In this document: positions 50,001 to 57,984 of the stretch, piece after piece
How the letters are laid out: every line of letters begins with the position of its first letter
Numbering within the stretch: the first letter of the stretch is position 1
DNA from: Streptomyces inusitatus
GTDB lineage: Bacteria > Actinomycetota > Actinomycetes > Streptomycetales > Streptomycetaceae
Direction of reading: 5' to 3'
Assembly (NCBI RefSeq): GCF_014651115.1
Contig: NZ_BMWG01000005.1
Span: 132,024 to 196,023 of the forward strand
DNA: 64,000 nt
Notes under the pieces: generated by a model
The model's database searches: none
What the model saw: only the letters and a program-made list of their open reading frames with translations
What the model was told of the DNA's origin: nothing
Program-made: the position numbers and the translations under genes

Positions 50001-50694
50001 CCCCGATGCCGCCGGCCGGGACATTGGCCGCGTTGTAGGCGGTGAGCGGGTGCGGGCCCGTGGGCAGGGTGAGCGTTCCGTCGAAGTAGAGCCGCAGGAT
50101 CCGGCCCGCGAGGCCGGGTCCGACGCCTGCGGCATGGTGCGCGCCGGGGGCGGGCGAGTGGGTGATCTCGCCGTTCCGGATGCCGGGGCCCTGGGGGGCG
50201 CCGGTCTGGGCGATGTCGAAGAAGTCCGCGTTGACGGCGGCGACGGTACGCCGCCCGGGCCCCGGGTCGTGCCGGGCGGCGAGGCCGGAGACGGTGTCGC
50301 GCCCGGTGACCTCGCCGGTGGAGAGGTAGTCGGCCGTCACTCCTTCGGCGGTGAGGTCGACGGAGAGCGCGTCGACGCGCAGCCAGCGGTCGGCTTCGAG
50401 ACGGTCGTACGAGGTGAGGCTGATGCCCCGGGCGATCGGCCGGGATTCGCGGGCGGTCTCGATGCCGTCGCCGTCCACCACGGCGCGCGGCCGCCCGGCG
50501 GAGCCCGTACCGCCGGTGCCCGGCGCGCTCGCGGGCGGCGGTGCGACGGGCCGCAGGACTTCGGCGGCGTTCGCCGGGCGGGGGTCGTCGCCGGAGTCGG
50601 CGGCGGCCACCGGGAGCGCTCCCGCCGCGAGGGCGGACACCGTCCCGATCACCACGAGAACGCGCCGGGTTCTGCCTGTCCCGCCCCTGCCCAC
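47029..50694 (-). CDS. Large secreted NAGPA-domain plus metallophosphoesterase protein
   Basis: 1221-residue exported enzyme. After a signal peptide (VLVVIGTVSALAAGALPVAAA) comes a phosphodiester glycosidase (NAGPA) domain with VNADFFDIAQ and ALNLDGGGSSTLL. Ig-like/sandwich modules (~470-800) follow, then a calcineurin-type phosphoesterase (~830-1090) with VMSDAQF, VNGDLVDEG, PGNHEVMGG and QHVPPRD, and a C-terminal Ig-like domain. The C-terminal tail is Ala/Arg-rich with no sortase motif. It may strip phosphodiester-linked sugars from wall polymers and then the phosphate. GTG at 50694 follows GGGAGG. Confidence 0.85.
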   Translation of the reverse strand: MGRGGTGRTRRVLVVIGTVSALAAGALPVAAADSGDDPRPANAAEVLRPVAPPPASAPGTGGTGSAGRPRAVVDGDGIETARESRPIARGISLTSYDRLEADRWLRVDALSVDLTAEGVTADYLSTGEVTGRDTVSGLAARHDPGPGRRTVAAVNADFFDIAQTGAPQGPGIRNGEITHSPAPGAHHAAGVGPGLAGRILRLYFDGTLTLPTGPHPLTAYNAANVPAGGIGAYTPAWGSADRALTVDGAREVAEATVRDGRVVSVADRPGSAPLAPGTTVLTGREDGARRLAALRPGDAVSLEFRPRTDGGPVPRTAVGGRELLVVDGVPQNHDGRPNNTAAPRTAVGFSRDGSALRIVTVDGRQADSGGVTLTELGVMLKEAGAHSALNLDGGGSSTLLARTPGSDVLQVENSPSDGSERTVPNGLALTAPDGSGEPHGYWVRTQTPAAGAPTADPVRGGHPERVFPGLTRRLTAAGYDESYGPAAGAPNWRTARPRVGRVDARGVFRARRGGTTAVHAERAGARGSVELTVLDDLVRIEPTTGRLGLDGAGSTGTFGIVGFDARGNSAPVEPADVRLTHDGSLFGIGDDGEGSFTVTARTGGGAGEVTATVRGGRGARTVTTSLAVTVGLTEQPVADFDDAGSWTFAHARAGGSVAATPQGHDGTGLELTYDFTRSTATRAAYASPPRPISLAGQPRSLTLWIDGDGQGAWPTLHLKDATGSDQLLRGPYLTWTGGRRVTFTVPPGAATPLSVHRFYLAETAAARQYTGKVVVDGLAAQVPPTVELPDRPRAPDPLIDTEAETLGREWRFAVMSDAQFVARDPDSAIVRQARRTLREIKAARPDFLLVNGDLVDEGSPADLAFARRVLTEELGGESGGELPWLYVPGNHEVMGGSIGNFTAEFGPAHRVLDHRGTRLITLDTSRLTLRGGGFAQIRALRERLDEAAADPGIGSVVLVQHVPPRDPTPGQGSRLSDRKEAALIERWLAEFRRTTGKGAAFIGAHAGVFHAEHIDGVPYLINGNSGKSPAGPAGRGGFTGWSLVGVDRVGPDERSAARRRPWRARPDWLSVQTRAHVDALALDAPARLPPGSAEEVRATVTQGVREVPAAFPLSVDWTGSRRLHLGPAHTAGARHTAAFDPATGRLTALRPGTAALAVTVNGVTERAEIEVSAAPAPAAAAATAPAAARAVAGHAVRAAAPAAARRHPSRRARNRVTRQPW

Positions 50695-51161
50695 GATGCC
50701 TCCCGGGTGACCGTCGGCCGCGCGCCGGCCGAGCGCCGTCAGCGGACAGCATCCCGGGAGCGGCCCGGGGACACCAGGGCGCGGGCGTCGCGAGTCACGC
50801 CGGGGGGCTCCTCGGGCGGAGTGCCCGGGGGTGTGCCACCGGGGTGCGCGCCCCGGTGGCACGGGCTGTCCCGCGGGCCCGGCCGGCGCCTGTCGGACTC
50901 CGCCCGGTGGGCGGGGGCCGGGCATGCGAGCCCTGCGGGAGGGTGTCCGCCCGGTACGAGCCGGACGGCGAAGGGGCTCGGCGTGGCGCTTCGGCGTGGT
51001 GCTCCCGCAGGGCGGGTGCGCACCGGATGAGCGGCGGACGGCGGACGCCGGACGGCTCCGGGGACGCGGGGTGGCCGGGCCCGGGCTGCCGCCGTCGGGC
51101 GTTCGTCACTCGTACGGGCGATGGCGCCCCCGGCGGGCGGAACGGGCCCCGGACGGAGGGG
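50695..51161. other. 467-bp intergenic region
   Basis: No gene is supported between the DUF6158-like gene (ends 51162) and the NAGPA gene start (50694), both on the minus strand. It holds one strong hairpin, listed separately, and should carry the NAGPA promoter. No known riboswitch pattern was recognised. Confidence 0.55.
50833..50862. terminator. Perfect 12-bp hairpin
   Basis: GTGCCACCGGGG and CCCCGGTGGCAC arms around a 6-nt loop, about 300 bp beyond the small DUF6158-like gene and 140 bp before the NAGPA gene. It may be a terminator or part of a 5' leader. Confidence 0.5.
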
Positions 51162-51431
51162 TCAGCGGGACGGGCCGTCGCTCTCGGTGTGGGTGCGGGC
51201 ACGGGCGCCGGCGCGGGTGCGGCCGGCTGTGACCGGGCGGTCCGGATGGCGGCGGAGATACTCCTCCTCCAGCTCGGCCATCCGGGTGGTGTGCGAGGCG
51301 AGCGCGGCCGGAGCGCCGTGCAGCAGGGTGTCGTGCCTGCTGCGGTGGATGTTCTCCAGCTCCCGGATCAGCTCCTGCTCACTGAGGCGGGCGGCCTCGA
51401 TGCCCCTGCGCTGGTTCTCGGACTCCGTCAT
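51162..51431 (-). CDS. Small hydrophilic protein, DUF6158-like
   Basis: 89 residues beginning MTESENQRRGIEAARLSEQE, with a helical conserved part (LIRELENIHRSRHDTLLHG, HTTRMAELEEEYLRRHPDR) and a disordered Arg/Thr tail. It resembles a widespread small actinobacterial family of unknown function. AAGGAG lies 10 bp before ATG 51431. The long upstream frame is not coding. Confidence 0.8.
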   Translation of the reverse strand: MTESENQRRGIEAARLSEQELIRELENIHRSRHDTLLHGAPAALASHTTRMAELEEEYLRRHPDRPVTAGRTRAGARARTHTESDGPSR

Positions 51432-51724
51432 GGCGGCCGTTCTCCTTCCGTCCGGCGGCCTGGGTCGTGTCTCGCCCACGCCGGCGGCCCGGGTGTCAAT
51501 CCCGACTCTGCGGGAACCCGTGGAGTGCGCGCCATCCGGCGGCCGTGCCCGTCCGCCGTCTCCCGGCGGGCCGCGGGACACGCTCGGGAGGCCCGTGACT
51601 CGCGGGGAGGGGGGCCCGGGGGCAGGATGGGAGCCGAATCCCCGCCGCGCACCCCGGCCGACCAGCCGGGTCCGCCGAGGGCGGGCCGTGGACCGCGTAC
51701 GTCCCATCCCAGGACATGAGGGCG

Positions 51725-52531
51725 ATGAACGAGAAGACGGACCCGGCCTTCGCGCCGGGGATGGCATCGAGCACCGAGATGGTCGGCGCGCCGTGCTGGG
51801 TCAGCCTCATGGCCCGGGACCTCGCCGCTTCGCAGGAGTTCTACGGCTCGGTGCTGGGCTGGGACTTCCGCAGGGGAAAGCTGGGCGACGGATTCAGTGT
51901 GGCGCTGGACGACGGCGCTCCGGTGGCCGGGATCGGGGGCCTGGCGGGCACCCTTCAGGTGGCCGTGGCCTGGACGCCGTACTTCGCCGTCGCCGACGCC
52001 GATGTGGCGGCGGCGCGCATCCGGGAGCGCAGCGGGACCGTCGCGGTGGGCCCGCTGGCGTTCTCGCTGGGGCGGGGGGCGCTGGCGGCGGACCGGGACG
52101 GGGCGGTCTTCGGGATCTGGGAGGGGGCGCTGATCCCGGACTGGCAGTCCGGTCATCAGGACGCGCCCGCGTGGCTGCTGCTGCGGACGCGGGACGCGTT
52201 CGACGCGGCGATCTTCTACGGCGAGGTGCTGGACTGGGCCGCCGAGCGGTCCGGGAGCTGCGATGTGAGCTATGAGAACGAGGAGGTCGTGCTGATCAGC
52301 AATGGGCATGTGCTCGCCCGGCTCGGCTCGGGGGCGCGGGGCGCGGCCCCCGACCCGATGGCGCGCCCGCGCTGGGATGTCCATTTCCCGGTCTCCGACG
52401 TGGACGCCACCTGCCGGGCGGCGCGCGACGGGGGCGGCACGGTGTTCGGCCGGTGGACGACCGACGCGGATGTGGACGAGGCGGCCCTCGCCGATCCGGA
52501 CGGCGCGCTGTTCACGATCACCGGCCGCTGA
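51725..52531 (+). CDS. VOC-family protein with two glyoxalase-fold domains
   Basis: 268 residues with two vicinal-oxygen-chelate modules (~25-135 and ~150-268), each starting with a WV.L..RD or WLLLRTRD strand and ending in a D.DGA.F motif. Similar two-domain proteins in Streptomyces are called glyoxalase/bleomycin-resistance proteins, but usually lack a known substrate. Two in-frame ATGs exist; the one at 51725 is better spaced from the purine-rich AGGACATGAGGG than 51716. Confidence 0.85.
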   Translation: MNEKTDPAFAPGMASSTEMVGAPCWVSLMARDLAASQEFYGSVLGWDFRRGKLGDGFSVALDDGAPVAGIGGLAGTLQVAVAWTPYFAVADADVAAARIRERSGTVAVGPLAFSLGRGALAADRDGAVFGIWEGALIPDWQSGHQDAPAWLLLRTRDAFDAAIFYGEVLDWAAERSGSCDVSYENEEVVLISNGHVLARLGSGARGAAPDPMARPRWDVHFPVSDVDATCRAARDGGGTVFGRWTTDADVDEAALADPDGALFTITGR

Positions 52532-52554
52532 CGGGCGGGCGGGGCGCGGCCCGG

Positions 52555-52579
52555 CCGGTCCGGTCCGGTCCGGTCCGGT
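52555..52579. repeat. CCGGT pentanucleotide repeat, five copies
   Basis: Five head-to-tail CCGGT units between convergent genes (VOC protein ending 52531 and a small ORF ending 52604). A simple-sequence tract. Confidence 0.85.
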
Positions 52580-52603
52580 CCGCGTGGCGCTGTCCGCGTG
52601 GCG

Positions 52604-52777
52604 TTACCGGCCCTCCTGCCTGCGGCGGCGGGCCTCCTTCAGCGCGGCCTCCTCGCTCCGGCCGCTCTCCTTCTCGCGCAGCCCCTCGGCCCGCAGCCGC
52701 TCATTGTGCAGCGCGATGCCGTCGGCCTCCTTCTTGCGGCCTTTCACCTGCTTCAGCTTCGCCTTCACCCAGCCCAT
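52604..52777 (-). CDS. Small highly charged protein (57 residues)
   Basis: MGWVKAKLKQVKGRKKEADG begins a Lys/Arg/Glu-rich helical protein with some resemblance to CsbD-type stress proteins. ATG at 52777 follows GGGAGG by 7 bp. It lies 93 bp after the anti-sigma-kinase-like gene on the same strand. The function is unknown. Confidence 0.65.
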   Translation of the reverse strand: MGWVKAKLKQVKGRKKEADGIALHNERLRAEGLREKESGRSEEAALKEARRRRQEGR

Positions 52778-52870
52778 GGCCCGGCCTCCCTCGTACATCC
52801 GGTGGTGTGCCGTACCCCCAGTGTGGCCCGAGCCGTTCCGTAACGCCGGGTGGCCCGGCCGGGCCGCCCG

Positions 52871-53356
52871 TCAGCGGGGCGGGGTGATCTCCGCCCAGAC
52901 GACCTTGCCGCCGTCGACGGGCTCCGCCCCCCACTTCAGGGAGAGCCGGTCGAGCACGATCAGTCCGTGGCCGCCGGGCTGCGAGACCGCGCGGGGGCGG
53001 CGGCGCGGGAGGTCGGGGCTGGGGTCGGACAGCTCGATCCGGAGGCGGTCGGGGGTGTGGCGCAGGACCAGCTCTGTCGGGCCGCCTGCGTGCAGACAGG
53101 CGTTGGTGACCAGTTCGGAGACGAGGAGGAGGACGTCCTCGGTCCGTTCGGCCCGCCCGCCGCTCTCCGGGGTCCAGCCCCAGTCGGCGAGCGCGCGCTC
53201 GGTGAAGTCGCGGCAGCGGCTGACCACCCGGGCCGTTCCGGACAGCGGCAGCCGTCTGGTCTGGCTCTGGCTCTGCCGCTGCTGCTGTCGCTGCTGTCGC
53301 TGCTGTCGCTGCTGTCGCTGCTGTCGCCCGGAACGAGCCGGGTGGTCCGTGCTCAT
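52871..53356 (-). CDS. Anti-sigma-factor-type ATPase (HATPase_c_2)
   Basis: 161-residue GHKL ATPase of the RsbW/SpoIIAB-like group common in Streptomyces. N box LLLVSELVTNACLHAGG and G box PGGHGLIVLDRLS are clear. The N-terminus holds an unusual Gln/Arg run (five RQQ units encoded by a 9-bp DNA repeat). It may bind a sigma factor or phosphorylate an antagonist. ATG at 53356 follows GGAGGAG. No partner gene is adjacent. Confidence 0.88.
   Translation of the reverse strand: MSTDHPARSGRQQRQQRQQRQQRQQQRQSQSQTRRLPLSGTARVVSRCRDFTERALADWGWTPESGGRAERTEDVLLLVSELVTNACLHAGGPTELVLRHTPDRLRIELSDPSPDLPRRRPRAVSQPGGHGLIVLDRLSLKWGAEPVDGGKVVWAEITPPR
53282..53326. repeat. 9-bp coding microsatellite, five copies
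   Basis: Five units of CTGCTGTCG within the anti-sigma-type ATPase gene encode (RQQ)n on the minus strand near residues 11-25. In-frame expansion or contraction would change only the disordered N-terminus. Confidence 0.9.
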
Positions 53357-53448
53357 CGGTCTCCTCCGGCCGTCGCTCTGTCGAGACTGGCAGGGCGGGG
53401 TCCGTACCGCCAGTGGGACCCGGGCGTCCGCCGGGGCGGGGCGGCGGT

Positions 53449-54702
53449 TCAGTGCCGTGCGGTACGGCGGTGCTTCCGCTCCTCGGCCCTCCGGCGGAGG
53501 GCGTCCAGCCTCGGATGCTTCTCGCGCTGTTCCCTCGCGCCCCGGTCCAGCTCCTCCAGCAGCCGCCGGGAGCGGTGCCCGGGGTCGAGTTCGTCCAGGA
53601 TCCGGTCGATCTCGGTGAGCAGCGCGCCGTGGAGCTGCCAGTGGCGCGGATCGCGGCGGACGCCGTCGAGGAGCAGTTCCGCCGTGCGCTCGCGGGCGGC
53701 CGAGGCGGAGGCCAGCTCTCCCGCCAGCCGCCGCTCCGCCGCCTCGGCGCTGGCGCTGACCTGGCTGGTGACCAGGACCGCGAAGCTCACCAGGGCGTCG
53801 GCGACATGGGCGAGCAGCTCTTCGAGGGCGCGCCCCACCTCCGTCGGGAAGAGCCGCTCCTCGCGGCGCTGCACGGCGAGGTCGGTCATGGTCCGGGCCA
53901 TCACCCGCAGCACCACCGCGCAGATCTCCAGCGTGTCCAGGCCGGTGCGGAGCACCACCCGGTTGAGCAGCCCTTCCCTCACCCTGGGGTTGAGCCTGAG
54001 ACTGTCCTCGGCCTGCCGCAGGGCGGCGTCCACCTCGGCGATGTCGTCGTCGATCCGGCGTGCCTCGTGGAGCCGGGCGGCGGCGGTCTCCACGGTGGTG
54101 GGGCTGCTCAGCTCCTCGCCCATGCTGAGCAGCAGTCCGCGCATCCGGCGCGACAGGCCCGCCAGGGACTCCCCCGCGCTGCCCACCCACACGGGCGGCA
54201 GCAGCACATTGAACAGCAGCCCCACCACCGCGCCGATGAGCGTTTCGAGGACCCGGTCCCACGCGGTGTCCGCCACTCGGGTGACTCCGAGGACGAGCAT
54301 CGCGCTGATGGCGACCTCGGGGACGAACTCGCCGACGCGGACCGTGTATCCGACGGCCAGCGAGGCCAGGATGATCAGCCCGAGGCTCCACCAGGAGAGC
54401 CCGACGAGCACGCTGAAGGCGCTGGCGATGAGCACGCCCGCGACCACGGAGTTCACCCGGCGGATACCGGTGGTGAGCGTCGAGTACAGCGTCACCTGGA
54501 CCACCAGCAGGGCGGTCAGGGGCGCGGTGAGCGGGGCGGGTTCGCTGCTCAGCCAGAGGGCGACGGCGTACGCGATGGTCGCGGCGGCGGTGGCGCGCAG
54601 GGTCTGGACCACGGCGGGCTCGCCTCGGCACCTTCTGATGAAGGTGGCGATCCGCTCGATCCGCCCGCCCGCCGGCTTTCGCGTCTCAGCCAATGCCGCC
54701 AC
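53449..54702 (-). CDS. FUSC/aromatic-acid-exporter-family membrane protein
   Basis: 417 residues. The N-terminal half has about six membrane helices (TAAATIAYAVALWL; LTALLVVQVTLYS; VVAGVLIASAFSVLVGLSWW; LIILASLAVGYTV; VAISAMLVLGV; IGAVVGLLFNVLLPP), and the soluble C-terminal half is helical and charged. The layout fits the FUSC family, which includes fusaric-acid-resistance and aromatic-acid efflux proteins. GTG at 54702 falls inside the end of the GvpL/F gene (17-bp overlap), so the two are coupled. The substrate is unknown. Confidence 0.85.
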   Translation of the reverse strand: MAALAETRKPAGGRIERIATFIRRCRGEPAVVQTLRATAAATIAYAVALWLSSEPAPLTAPLTALLVVQVTLYSTLTTGIRRVNSVVAGVLIASAFSVLVGLSWWSLGLIILASLAVGYTVRVGEFVPEVAISAMLVLGVTRVADTAWDRVLETLIGAVVGLLFNVLLPPVWVGSAGESLAGLSRRMRGLLLSMGEELSSPTTVETAAARLHEARRIDDDIAEVDAALRQAEDSLRLNPRVREGLLNRVVLRTGLDTLEICAVVLRVMARTMTDLAVQRREERLFPTEVGRALEELLAHVADALVSFAVLVTSQVSASAEAAERRLAGELASASAARERTAELLLDGVRRDPRHWQLHGALLTEIDRILDELDPGHRSRRLLEELDRGAREQREKHPRLDALRRRAEERKHRRTARH

Positions 54703-55429
54703 CCGGGTGCCTCGGGGAGCCGGCCGGGCTCCCCCCGCCCGCCAGGGTCACGAAGGAGTACGGGGCCCGGGGGCCCGAAAGCACGACGCGCACGCCCGGC
54801 GCGCGGGGGATCAGCCGGTTGAACTCCTCCACGAACGCGGCGCAGGCCGCCCGCCGTACGAGATAGGCGGCGTCCAGGAGTACGGGACCGGACTCGCCGG
54901 ACTCACCAGGCTCACCGGTCTCACCGGGCCGGGGCGTTCCGGGGCCCGTGCGGACGGCCTCGGCGTGCCGGGCGAGCCGCTCGTGAAGCAGCCTCGGCAC
55001 CGCGCCGACGGGCTCCCCGGTACGCCGTCCGAACCCCTCCGGGTAGACCGTCACTCCCCATTCGAGCCGCCCTTCGAGCCGCTCCAGCGTGGGGACGAAC
55101 CGGGCGCGGCCGTAGGCGAGCAGCTCGCGCACGGCGTCGTCGTCCGGGCGGACGGTGGCGAGCCGCAGCGGCAGCGGGGAGGTGACGGAGACCAGGGCGG
55201 CCACCACGTTGTCGTGGGCGCGGGTCAGTTCGGCGAGCCGGACGGGGTCGTCGAGGCGCCGCCGCAGCGGGACCTCCGCGAAGTCGGCCTCGGGTACGGA
55301 GGACACCACGGCGACCAGGCCGCCCTCCGCGACGGTGTGGGCCGGGGCCCCGGCGACGCCGGTGAGGGCGACGGGCAGCGGCGCGCGGAAGGGGCGCGTC
55401 ACGGCGTACACATAGCGCACGGTGCTCAT
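54686..55429 (-). CDS. GvpL/GvpF-family gas-vesicle-type protein
   Basis: 247 residues. The domain start VRYVYAVTRPF, the two-strand VTSPLPLRLATV and EWGVTVYPE, and the C-terminal FSGPRAPYSFVTL-like segment (LSGPRAPYSFVTLAGG) match GvpL/F. A Gly/Glu-rich insert (~185-200) interrupts it. No GvpA or other gas-vesicle genes are nearby, so it is an orphan and may have another role. ATG at 55429 follows GGGAG. It overlaps the FUSC gene downstream. Confidence 0.85.
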   Translation of the reverse strand: MSTVRYVYAVTRPFRAPLPVALTGVAGAPAHTVAEGGLVAVVSSVPEADFAEVPLRRRLDDPVRLAELTRAHDNVVAALVSVTSPLPLRLATVRPDDDAVRELLAYGRARFVPTLERLEGRLEWGVTVYPEGFGRRTGEPVGAVPRLLHERLARHAEAVRTGPGTPRPGETGEPGESGESGPVLLDAAYLVRRAACAAFVEEFNRLIPRAPGVRVVLSGPRAPYSFVTLAGGGSPAGSPRHPGGGIG

Positions 55430-55548
55430 GCCGGACTCCCATCCGTTCCACGTCCCCCTCGGGGTCCTTCCAGTGTGCCGGTGGCCGCCCGGGGCGCGCC
55501 GGGTGAGAGTGGGAGAGGACGGTGGGCGGGCGGCGGGAAGGAGCGGCC

Positions 55549-56643
55549 ATGGATCCCCGGGAGGCACTGGACCGGATCGCGTTCCTGCTGGAGCGCTCGC
55601 TCGCGAAGACCTATCGGGTACGGGCGTTTCGCGGCGCTTCGGCGGCGCTCGCCCCGCTGTCCGACGAGGAGATCGCGGCACGCGCCGCCGACGGGACCCT
55701 GGAGGCGGTCAAGGGCGTCGGGCCCAGGACGGCCGGGGTCGTACGGGAGGCGCTGGCCGGGGAGGTGCCCGAGTATCTCCGGCGGCTCATGGAGGAGGCG
55801 TCCGTGCCGCCGGCCGAGGGCGGGCGGGAGCTGCGCGCGCTGCTGCGCGGGGACTGCCATCTGCACTCGGACTGGTCGGACGGCGGCAGTCCGGTCGAGG
55901 AGATGGGCCGGACGGCGATCGCGCTGGGGCACGAGTGGGCCGTGCTCACCGACCACTCGCCCCGGCTGACGGTCGCGAACGGCCTGTCGGCGGCCCGGCT
56001 GCGCGAGCAGTTGGAGACGGTGGCGGAGCTGAACCGGGGGTGGGCCCCGTTCCGGCTGCTGACCGGCATCGAGTGCGACATCCTGGCGGACGGTTCGCTG
56101 GACCAGGACCCGGAGCTGCTGGACGAGCTGGATCTGGTGGTCGCCTCGGTCCACTCCGAGCTGCGGATGGAGCCGGTGAAGATGACCCGCCGGATGGTCC
56201 GGGCGGTGAGCAGTCCGCTGGTGGATGTGCTGGGGCACTGCACCGGGCGGCTGCTGATCGGCCGTGAGCGGACGGGCCGGGGCCGGTCGGGGACCAGCGG
56301 CACCCGCCCGGAGTCGCGCTTCGACGCGGCGGCGGTCTTCGAGGCGTGCGCGGCCCACGGCACCGCCGTGGAGATCAACTGCCGTCCGGAGCGGCTGGAT
56401 CCGCCGATGCGGCTGCTGGACACGGCGCTGGCGGCGGGGGTGTTCTTCGCCGTGGACACCGACGCGCACGCGCCGGGGCAGCTCGACTGGCAGCTCATCG
56501 GCTGCGACCGGGCGGAGCGCGCCGGGGTGGAACCGGAGCGGGTGATCAACACCTGGAGCGCCGGGGAGCTGCTCGACTGGACCCGGGGCCGACGGCCCTC
56601 ACCGGACGGGCGGCCGGGGTCTGGTCCCGGCGGCCGGGGGTAG
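55549..56643 (+). CDS. PHP-domain hydrolase with N-terminal HhH region (PolX C-terminal-like)
   Basis: 364 residues. The N-terminal ~90 residues hold a helix-hairpin-helix DNA-binding element (VKGVGPRTAGVVREAL) like the start of PolX, but the polymerase palm is absent. The PHP domain has metal ligands in GDCHLHSDWSDGG, LTDHSPR, GIECDIL, VVASVHS, LGHCTGR and DTDAHAP. A DNA-repair exonuclease/phosphatase role is plausible. ATG at 55549 follows AAGGAG. The VOC gene starts 10 bp after its stop. Confidence 0.88.
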   Translation: MDPREALDRIAFLLERSLAKTYRVRAFRGASAALAPLSDEEIAARAADGTLEAVKGVGPRTAGVVREALAGEVPEYLRRLMEEASVPPAEGGRELRALLRGDCHLHSDWSDGGSPVEEMGRTAIALGHEWAVLTDHSPRLTVANGLSAARLREQLETVAELNRGWAPFRLLTGIECDILADGSLDQDPELLDELDLVVASVHSELRMEPVKMTRRMVRAVSSPLVDVLGHCTGRLLIGRERTGRGRSGTSGTRPESRFDAAAVFEACAAHGTAVEINCRPERLDPPMRLLDTALAAGVFFAVDTDAHAPGQLDWQLIGCDRAERAGVEPERVINTWSAGELLDWTRGRRPSPDGRPGSGPGGRG

Positions 56644-56653
56644 ACGAGCCGGT

Positions 56654-57049
56654 ATGACGGTCGCGAAGACAAGTGTGCTCGTACTGGACAGTGCCGAGCC
56701 GATGCAGCTGGCGGAGTTCTACGCCGCGCTGCTCGGCGCGGACCTTCATCGCGGGGACGACCCCGAATTCATCGAGATCATCGGCCAGCGCGGGGTCCAT
56801 CTGGCCATCCGCCGGGATGCCGGCCACGCCCCGCCGAGCTGGCCCCGCCCCGAGGGCTCCCACCAGGCCCATCTGCGGATCCTGGTGGACAGCGACGACA
56901 TGGACGAGGCGGAGCGGGAGGCGGTCGGGCTGGGTGCGCGGCCGGTGGACGCGAAGGAGAACAGCGGACCGCGCGAGGTCAGAATCTACGCCGACCCGGC
57001 GGGCCACTCGTTCTCGCTGGCGGTCTCCCCGCCGCCGCTGCCAATCTGA
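56654..57049 (+). CDS. VOC-family (glyoxalase-fold) protein
   Basis: 131-residue single VOC domain (SVLVLDSAEPMQLAEFYAAL to IYADPAGHSFSLAV). Probably the second gene of a unit with the PHP protein (10-bp gap). The substrate is unknown. It converges with the sortase gene ending at 57065. Confidence 0.85.
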   Translation: MTVAKTSVLVLDSAEPMQLAEFYAALLGADLHRGDDPEFIEIIGQRGVHLAIRRDAGHAPPSWPRPEGSHQAHLRILVDSDDMDEAEREAVGLGARPVDAKENSGPREVRIYADPAGHSFSLAVSPPPLPI

Positions 57050-57064
57050 CGGCGGACGGCGGGA

Positions 57065-57769
57065 CTACGGGGTGCCCGGCTCGCGGAGCACGCCGATCTT
57101 GTCGATGCGGTGTTCGGGGTTGCCGTGCTCGTCGCGCCAGAAGTTCCCGGCGGCGTCGTCCTCCGGAGTGGCGCAGGTCGAGATGGTGATCATGGCTTGG
57201 GTGGGCCGCTCGCCGGGGTGCCCGGGGACCGGGGCGCGCTGTTCGGCGAGGGAGCGGGCGGACCGGAAGGAGGTCTGCCGGGTCTCGGTGATCTCGTACG
57301 TATGGCTCCGGCCGCCCGCCGTGACGGTGACGGTGTCGCCCGCGCGGAGTTCCGGCAGATCGCGCAGCGGGCCGCCGGCGGTGAGCCGGTGCGCGGTCAC
57401 CAGGTAGTTCCCCTTCTCACCGGGGCCGACTCCGCCGTGTTCCCCGTAGGGGCTGGCGGCGTCGCCCCGGTTCTGGATGCGGGTGCCCTCGGTGTCGTCG
57501 GTGGTGCCCTCGTAGGGGACCACGGGCAGATCGTGGAGACCGATCGCGGGGATGGACAGCTTGGCGGTCAGCGTCCGGGCCTCGCTCTCCCGCCGCTCGG
57601 GCGAGGAGGAGGAGGAGGCCGAGGACGACGGTGTGGGTGTGGGTGTGACCGCCCGCGCGCTGGTCGCGGCGGCCTCCGCAGGTCTCGCGTCCGCCACGGT
57701 TCCGCAGCCCGCGATCAGCGCCAGCAGTGCGGAGGCGAGGGCGAGCGGCAGGGCTCGGGGTGCGGCCAT
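57065..57769 (-). CDS. Class E-type sortase with lipoprotein signal
   Basis: 234 residues. The N-terminal lipobox LALIAGC (Cys22) points to a lipid anchor rather than the usual helix. A Thr/Pro/Ser linker leads to the sortase fold, with catalytic His in NYLVTAHR, Cys in TISTCATPEDD and Arg in EHRIDKIG. It could attach LAXTG proteins such as the alpha-barrel protein encoded at 36813-38270. ATG at 57769 is taken because it gives the standard lipoprotein signal; an ATG further upstream is possible. No clear ribosome site is seen for either. Confidence 0.8.
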   Translation of the reverse strand: MAAPRALPLALASALLALIAGCGTVADARPAEAAATSARAVTPTPTPSSSASSSSSPERRESEARTLTAKLSIPAIGLHDLPVVPYEGTTDDTEGTRIQNRGDAASPYGEHGGVGPGEKGNYLVTAHRLTAGGPLRDLPELRAGDTVTVTAGGRSHTYEITETRQTSFRSARSLAEQRAPVPGHPGERPTQAMITISTCATPEDDAAGNFWRDEHGNPEHRIDKIGVLREPGTP

Positions 57770-57984
57770 GGGCGGTCCGGAGGGTCGGCCGGCGGGGGCC
57801 GGGCACATGTCGGCGGGAGCCGTGGCGACGGGTCGGTCAAGTGTTCCCGTACTCACTCCACCATGCCGAACCCGGCAGGCCACGGCAACGCCGGAAGCGG
57901 GGAGCCGGGCCGGACCCCGGACCGGGCCCGCCCGGGAAAGCCGCCCGCGTGGCGCGACACCTTCCGAGAGCCCGGCCGTGGACG

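Noticed and set aside
51725..52531. Bleomycin-resistance protein linked to the antibiotic cluster
   Set aside because: Generic two-domain VOC protein, 18 kb from the cluster, with no resistance context.
54686..55429. Gas-vesicle gene cluster
   Set aside because: Only one GvpL/F gene is present; no GvpA/J/N/K or shell proteins occur in the window.
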